From assembly GCA_027297825.1 (NCBI GenBank), contig JAPUHH010000137.1, positions 1-9,530 of the forward strand: a stretch of 9,530 bases of DNA, written 5' to 3'. This document shows, one piece after another, positions 6,147 through 9,530 of this stretch. The notes beneath the pieces are model-generated. The model saw only the letters and a program-made list of their open reading frames with translations, did no database searches and was not told where the DNA came from. Numbering within the stretch: the stretch's first letter is position 1; each line of letters starts with the position of its first letter. This DNA comes from Gammaproteobacteria bacterium. Its GTDB lineage: Bacteria > Pseudomonadota > Gammaproteobacteria > UBA4575. Both the position numbers and the translations under genes were made by a program.

Positions 6147-6628
6147 GCAGCACCGTATTCAATATTTGAAGATATCTGGCTGATAATTCTTTTGCGTAGT
6201 CTTGAAACTTTAGACACAATTGTTCCTTTGGGTATATCTAAATATTTTGCGACTTCAGCAGTGGTGAAGCCTTGAATTGCCCATAAATACATAATCTCGC
6301 GTTCGGAAGAGTCTAATAAATTCCATATTGTATGCGCCTCGTCTTCATTGATCGCAATCTCTTCTAGAGAGGCTACCCCGTCGCTGATACTCGTAACGAT
6401 ATTCTCATCAAATATTTCTACTGCGAATTTCTGACTGCTCCGGTATTGGTCAATAAACTGGTTACGTATAATTGTCCGCATGTAATATTTTTTAGCAGAG
6501 TCTTGATTGGGCGGTGAACGCAAGTATTTTTCAAGTGCGGTTTGCAATAAATCATAAGCATCTGCTTCATTGTCGACTAAGATAAAACAGTAACGGTAAA
6601 ATTTATTAAGCTCAGTTTTATCAAACAT
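6143..6628 (-). CDS. ECF RNA polymerase sigma factor of the buf operon, 161 aa
   Basis: Group IV sigma factor that would direct RNA polymerase to the buf promoter and possibly others. Region 2 covers about residues 8-66: NKFYRYCFILVDNEADAYDLLQ (2.1-2.2) and YYMRTIIRNQFIDQYRSSQ (2.3-2.4). Region 4 covers about 98-150: LLDSSEREIMYLWAIQGFTT, then the helix-turn-helix TAEVAKYLDIPKGTIVSKVS with RLRKRI. The length is typical and there is no extra C-terminal sensor domain. It starts eight bases after bufC, with only a weak AGAG RBS, and overlaps the anti-sigma gene by four bases. ECF sigma factors commonly accompany bufferin operons, so autoregulation in response to metal stress is likely, but no ECF-type promoter could be assigned with certainty. 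Confidence 0.94.
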   Translation of the reverse strand: MFDKTELNKFYRYCFILVDNEADAYDLLQTALEKYLRSPPNQDSAKKYYMRTIIRNQFIDQYRSSQKFAVEIFDENIVTSISDGVASLEEIAINEDEAHTIWNLLDSSEREIMYLWAIQGFTTAEVAKYLDIPKGTIVSKVSRLRKRIISQISSNIEYGAA

Positions 6629-6636
6629 AATTTGCT

Positions 6637-7431
6637 CTAGTCAGCTACTAGATAATATCCACAGATCCATTTTCTCTGGATTAGATCTGGAATAATATTT
6701 TTAAATGGGATGCCAAATATTTCTTGTGAAGAAAAATCCTCCATCTTTGCTAAGGCAGTATGATTTTGTATTTTATTCATCGTCATCCAGTAGGTTTGAT
6801 CGATCTCATGGATAATCGGTTTGAGATCTTCTCTTATAATGCATAAATATTGAGGTTCTTGGGTTGCATTAATTTCTTGTAGATGCTCTTGTTCTTGGTT
6901 TGCGAGCCAGATTTCATGAATAGGATAACTTGATTTCAAAATAAATAAGGATGCGCTTAGTTTGAAACAGAGTTTTTGATGATCACCATCATTTAGCGTA
7001 GCCAGTGAGATGAAATCAAATAATGGGTCTTCTTTAGCATAGTAAGATTTTTCGTAAGCCAGTTCGAGCATCGCCAAATCAGATAGATATTGGTAGTCTA
7101 ATAACTCAGTATGATTTTGCGCCCATTTTTTTAAAAACTTTGGAAAAGAATGCCCATATAAATTCATATTTTGATTTATAGCTGGGTGTTGATAAAAGTA
7201 TTCGCTAGAAATAATTTTAAAGTATTTTTCTCCAAGAATTTTCTCACAGCACTTATAGGTTTGCGCTAGAGCATTGGTGTGTGCTGTGCGCATTGTACTG
7301 CGGTAAATATTGAGTCTTTCTTGTTGTGAAAGTTTTCCACCTGGTGAGAATAATTGCGCACAATTAGAATCAGCTTGAAGACTTCTTAAGCTATTCCAAA
7401 ATTGATGCTGAATATTATATAGTTGACTCAT
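6637..7431 (-). CDS. bufC: BufC/HvfC-like protein (DUF2063 N-terminal domain), 264 aa
   Basis: Partner of the MNIO enzyme in bufferin maturation; in the family it helps recruit the precursor peptide to BufB. The N-terminal DUF2063 domain spans about residues 5-130: QHQFWNSLRS, LSQQERLNIYRSTMRTAHTN (34-53), ALAQTYKCCEKILGEKYFK, SSEYFYQHPAINQNMNLYGH (75-94), FPKFLKKW and YLSDLAMLELAYEKSYYA (115-132). These match the 'Q..F...l...erL.iYR...' and 'hP....nL..yG..fp.fl' pattern. The rest (about 135-264) is the less conserved C-terminal domain, also typical. Despite the old 'putative DNA-binding' name, it has no helix-turn-helix that I can see. It lies 22 bases after bufB and eight before the sigma gene. 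A 14-base AT palindrome fills most of the bufB-bufC gap. Confidence 0.9.
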   Translation of the reverse strand: MSQLYNIQHQFWNSLRSLQADSNCAQLFSPGGKLSQQERLNIYRSTMRTAHTNALAQTYKCCEKILGEKYFKIISSEYFYQHPAINQNMNLYGHSFPKFLKKWAQNHTELLDYQYLSDLAMLELAYEKSYYAKEDPLFDFISLATLNDGDHQKLCFKLSASLFILKSSYPIHEIWLANQEQEHLQEINATQEPQYLCIIREDLKPIIHEIDQTYWMTMNKIQNHTALAKMEDFSSQEIFGIPFKNIIPDLIQRKWICGYYLVAD

Positions 7432-7453
7432 TGTGTTATAAAAATTAATTTTT

Positions 7454-8350
7454 CTATGCCAGGCTAAAGTTGTCTTGGTGTATTTTTGTATTATCTATTA
7501 TTGCGGATTGTTGGTGTTGTCGTGCCTTATCTGCCTCTTTCATTAAAGTTGAGAATGGTGGCAGATCATTATCCCATTCAATTAATGTTGGGATTGAATG
7601 ATTGTGCATCATGACTTCTTGATATAATTCCCACACGGGTGTGGATACCTCATGATTATGGGCATCTAATAGATAGGTGCCTTTATCTTCAAATCCAGCC
7701 AAGTGAATTTCCGCTACTAAGTTAAGTGGGATATTCTTGATATATTCTCTAGCATCTATGTCATTGTTATATTGGCTGACGTATATGTTATTTAGGTCAA
7801 GTAGAATCTTGCAGTTAGATTTCTCTGCAATGGTCGTTAAGAATTCCCACTCATTCAGAGTGGAGCATTCATAACTTAAATAGCTCGACACATTTTCTAC
7901 AACTAAAGTAGTCTTCAAAAAATCTTGTATCTGTAAGATGCGTTCACTTACATAATTTATTGCCTCTTCTGTGTAGGGTAGAGGAAGCAAATCATGTGCG
8001 TGCTTTTGCTCGAAAGATGTCCAACATAGATGATCTGAAATGCAGGCAGGCTCAAGTTCATCAGCGAGCTTTTTAATTTTAGCTAAATATTCATAATCTA
8101 TTGGATCGGTTCCTCCCAGAGACATTCCGACGCAATGCATGCTTACAGGGTAATCTTGTCGAATGGCGTAGGCATGTTGTCTGGCATGTCCGCCTTCGGC
8201 TAGATGGTTATCCGTAAGCAGCTCAAAAAAATCTATATCGGGTTTAGTCGCTAAAATTTCTTTTATATGAGGTGAGCGAAGCCCCACACCAATACCTGGT
8301 GTAGGCAGATTAGCAGTATATTTAGAAGGGTCATCTTCCATGGTCGACAC
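7454..8350 (-). CDS. bufB: BufB, DUF692/MNIO multinuclear iron oxidase, 298 aa
   Basis: Iron-dependent enzyme of the MNIO family (TIM barrel) that modifies Cys residues of precursor peptides; in bufferin operons the substrate is BufA. Family blocks in order: PGIGVGLRSPHI (18-29), DFFELLTDNHL, MHCVGMSLGGTDPID (71-85), ACISDHLCW (102-110), HDLLPLPYTEEAI (119-131), LVVENVSSYLSYE (149-161), ILLDLNNIYVSQYN (182-195), AEIHLAGF (213-220), LLDAHNHEV (227-235) and PTLIEWDNDLP (254-264). Likely metal ligands include H72, H107, E152, N187/N188, H216, D229, H231 and E258. The frame opens with GTG at 8350, eight bases after bufA; an ATG four codons in (8341) is an alternative. Neither has a strong RBS, so translation may be coupled to bufA. 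The length is typical of the family. Confidence 0.95.
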   Translation of the reverse strand: MSTMEDDPSKYTANLPTPGIGVGLRSPHIKEILATKPDIDFFELLTDNHLAEGGHARQHAYAIRQDYPVSMHCVGMSLGGTDPIDYEYLAKIKKLADELEPACISDHLCWTSFEQKHAHDLLPLPYTEEAINYVSERILQIQDFLKTTLVVENVSSYLSYECSTLNEWEFLTTIAEKSNCKILLDLNNIYVSQYNNDIDAREYIKNIPLNLVAEIHLAGFEDKGTYLLDAHNHEVSTPVWELYQEVMMHNHSIPTLIEWDNDLPPFSTLMKEADKARQHQQSAIIDNTKIHQDNFSLA

Positions 8351-8358
8351 TGTTCGGT

Positions 8359-8643
8359 TTATTTAGCAGGTTTTGTTGCCTTAACGAGTCCGCCAATCTT
8401 TGTGCAAGTGCCTTCCGGAATATAGATCCATTCTGTATCCAGCATGTTATCTTTTGCTTGTCCAGCGCATTGATGTGAACCGTCTAGTGCTCCACAATCA
8501 TTTTTACCTGCCAAGGATACTCCGGCGCATTTTTCCCATGTTTGAGGTGCATCGGGTACCGCAAATGCATTTTGTGCGGCCATACTGGCACCAAGTGCGA
8601 AAATTCCAGCCATCGTAGATTTAAGTACAGTTTGTTTTTTCAT
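8359..8643 (-). CDS. bufA: BufA, bufferin precursor peptide (DUF2282), exported, 94 aa
   Basis: Precursor of a ribosomally made, post-translationally modified copper-binding peptide. MKKQTVLKSTMAGIFALGAS onward is a Sec-type signal peptide ending AFA-VP (about residue 28). The core reads TWEKCAGVSLAGKNDCGA, HQCAGQAKDN and EWIYIPEGTCTKIGG, the DUF2282/BufA1 signature. It has four Cys (C39, C50, C59, C80; spacing x10, x8, x20). By family knowledge, central Cys residues are converted by BufB/BufC to sulfur-containing heterocycles that bind copper. I chose ATG 8643 because AGGAG (8654-8658) is ten bases away; a GTG two codons upstream (8649) is only four bases from it. It is the first gene of the five-gene operon. 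No DoxX-type BufD gene follows. Confidence 0.93.
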   Translation of the reverse strand: MKKQTVLKSTMAGIFALGASMAAQNAFAVPDAPQTWEKCAGVSLAGKNDCGALDGSHQCAGQAKDNMLDTEWIYIPEGTCTKIGGLVKATKPAK

Positions 8644-8651
8644 TACCACTC

Positions 8652-8658
8652 ATCTCCT
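8652..8658 (-). promoter_or_regulatory. Ribosome binding site of bufA
   Basis: Minus-strand AGGAGAT, the strongest Shine-Dalgarno in the operon. Ten bases of spacing from AGGAG to ATG 8643 favour that start over GTG 8649. Confidence 0.7.
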
Positions 8659-8676
8659 AGTTTGATTTATAAATAC

Positions 8677-8705
8677 TAAATATGCATTAGCTAATGCCTC
8701 GTCAA
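8677..8705 (-). promoter_or_regulatory. Candidate sigma70-type promoter of the buf operon with palindromic operator
   Basis: On the minus strand TTGACG (8705-8700) and TATTTA (8682-8677) are separated by exactly 17 bases. The -35 is strong, the -10 matches only half the consensus. Filling the spacer is GCATTAGCTAATGC (8684-8697), a perfect 14-base palindrome in classic operator position. The -10 lies 33 bases before the bufA ATG. Confidence 0.45.
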
Positions 8706-8923
8706 ATGACTTGATAAGACTTAAACCTTAGACGGTATTTTCAGGTTTTTGATTGCATATGCGATAGAAATATTTAATTTTGCGAATTTCTAATGATTTT
8801 CACCTAGACAGATGCAGTGTTTTCAAATAATTTACCAATATCAGGATTTCTTCATGCTTTTGCTTTAGTGCTAAAATTCGTACTATATATTTGTATATTT
8901 TAAGTATTGAAAAGGAGTTGGAC
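8706..8923. other. Rest of the divergent gap between bufA and the dienelactone hydrolase remnant
   Basis: AT-rich non-coding DNA. On the minus strand, CGTCTAA (8734-8728) resembles the -10 of some ECF promoters, but no matching -35 stands 16-17 bases upstream. TGAAAAT occurs twice on that strand. TTTAG-TG-CTAAA (8864-8875) is a small hairpin. AGGAG at 8913-8917 is the old RBS of the pseudogene. No gene is supported here. Confidence 0.35.
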
Positions 8924-9530
8924 ATGCGACATAGCACCCTATATATAGGCTTTGTACTTATTAGATAACATCGCGCTAGCAGATGAGCAATTAGCTGCCA
9001 AGTACACAACAGCCGCATATTGCGGCATAAGAAATTGAACACCAGGTGAATGGTACAAATCTAAAAGGCTATCTTGCATGTAACCAAGACTTAAAAACCA
9101 AGCGTCCAGGTGTAATGGTAGACATGTACGCTGATATTAGCAGAACACCCTGGTGATACAGGTAAGTTTTTGAAAGAAGTTACCAGCAACATGTAGGTCG
9201 GTAGCTGAGAAGAGGTTAAAAGCAGCATTACAGCTATTGAATGAGCAAAGGTTGCCGGTACTAATAAAATGGCGGTGTTTGGTGACTGCTCAGGTGGAGC
9301 GATAGTGCTGCATTTGGCGCATATTGGGACAGGTATTGATAAGGTGCCGAGCTTTCATAGCAGCCTGGGTGCAAAATTCCAGCTGGAAAAGATAATGGTA
9401 ATGCAAGGGTGGTAGTTTTTCATGGCGAAGGTGATCACTTTATTCCAACAGAGCAAGTCATTGCGTTTAAGGGCAAGATGCAAAATGCGGGTGAAATATA
9501 TGAATTCATTGCCTATCCAAATGTAAAGCA
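8924..9530 (+). pseudogene. Secreted dienelactone hydrolase family gene, heavily decayed, runs off the window
   Basis: Pieces of one protein appear in order but in changing frames. MRHSTLYIGFVLI (from ATG 8924, RBS AGGAG) shifts to LLDNIALADEQLAAKYTT, the end of a signal peptide (ALA-DE). After a TGA at 9036 comes IEHQVNGTNLKGYLA and KTKRPGVMV. This runs directly into DMYAD, so the ~30 residues normally between (HEWWG block) are deleted. EHPGDTGKFLKEVTSNM follows in another frame and ends in TAG (9194-9196), then VAEKRLKAALQLLNEQ, then KMAVFGDCSGGAIVLHLA with the nucleophile Cys codon at 9287-9289. Finally RVVVFHGEGDHFIPTEQ and IYEFIAYPNVK reach the edge. At least five frame changes plus stops rule out an active enzyme. 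Bacterial members hydrolyse dienelactone-like or other ester substrates; the original substrate is unknown. Confidence 0.9.

Noticed and set aside
7440..7453. Palindrome AAAAATTAATTTTT in the bufB-bufC gap
   Set aside because: It is pure A/T, so the hairpin would be weak; reported only as a description, not as an attenuator.
8728..8734. CGTCTAA on the minus strand as an ECF-type -10 for bufA
   Set aside because: No GGAAC/AAC-like -35 stands 16-17 bases upstream; AACC is only nine bases away. It remains possible but unsupported.
8800..9042. Minus-strand 80-codon open frame
   Set aside because: It is antisense to the start of the dienelactone hydrolase remnant and spans its RBS; it has no coding signature.

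Overview
The window looks like a chromosomal accessory region of a moderately AT-rich gammaproteobacterium. That placement is an inference from the gene families (bufferin operon with an ECF sigma factor, SYLF protein, patatin-like and OsmC-family-type hydrolases, Rap1a/Tai-like protein). I cannot name the genus; a Legionellales-like or similar host is possible but not shown. No rRNA, tRNA, IS element or CRISPR array was seen.

Layout. Bases 2-1935 (+) hold the end of a copper-efflux-type module: the 3' part of a TolC-family outer-membrane channel with a His-rich tail, then a complete Tat-exported multicopper oxidase. Bases 2151-2570 (+) encode an unrecognised 139-residue protein. It converges on a SYLF/Ysc84 lipid-binding protein (2725-3414, -). 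Next on the minus strand is a hydrolase pair: an intact alpha/beta hydrolase (3533-4285) and, just upstream of it, the remnant of a patatin-like phospholipase gene (4297-5001). The remnant has lost its N-terminal half, including the region expected to carry the catalytic Ser, and has an internal stop. A small secreted Rap1a/Tai-like protein (5130-5483, +) follows.

Bases 5514-8643 (-) are a tight five-gene operon, read in the order bufA (DUF2282 bufferin precursor), bufB (DUF692/MNIO enzyme), bufC (DUF2063 partner), an ECF sigma factor, and a single-pass membrane anti-sigma factor. By family knowledge, BufB and BufC modify Cys residues of the secreted BufA peptide so that it can sequester copper in the periplasm. 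The sigma/anti-sigma pair very probably controls the operon. A perfect 14-bp palindrome sits inside the 17-bp spacer of a candidate bufA promoter. Divergent from bufA, bases 8924-9530 are a badly decayed secreted dienelactone hydrolase gene with several frameshifts, stops and an internal deletion, running off the window.

Taken together, two different copper-defence strategies (oxidation/efflux at the left, peptide sequestration at the right) flank a stretch where hydrolase genes are decaying. Sampled rows of the left module are visibly richer in GC (about 50%) than rows in the buf operon (about 35-40%), which hints at separate origins.
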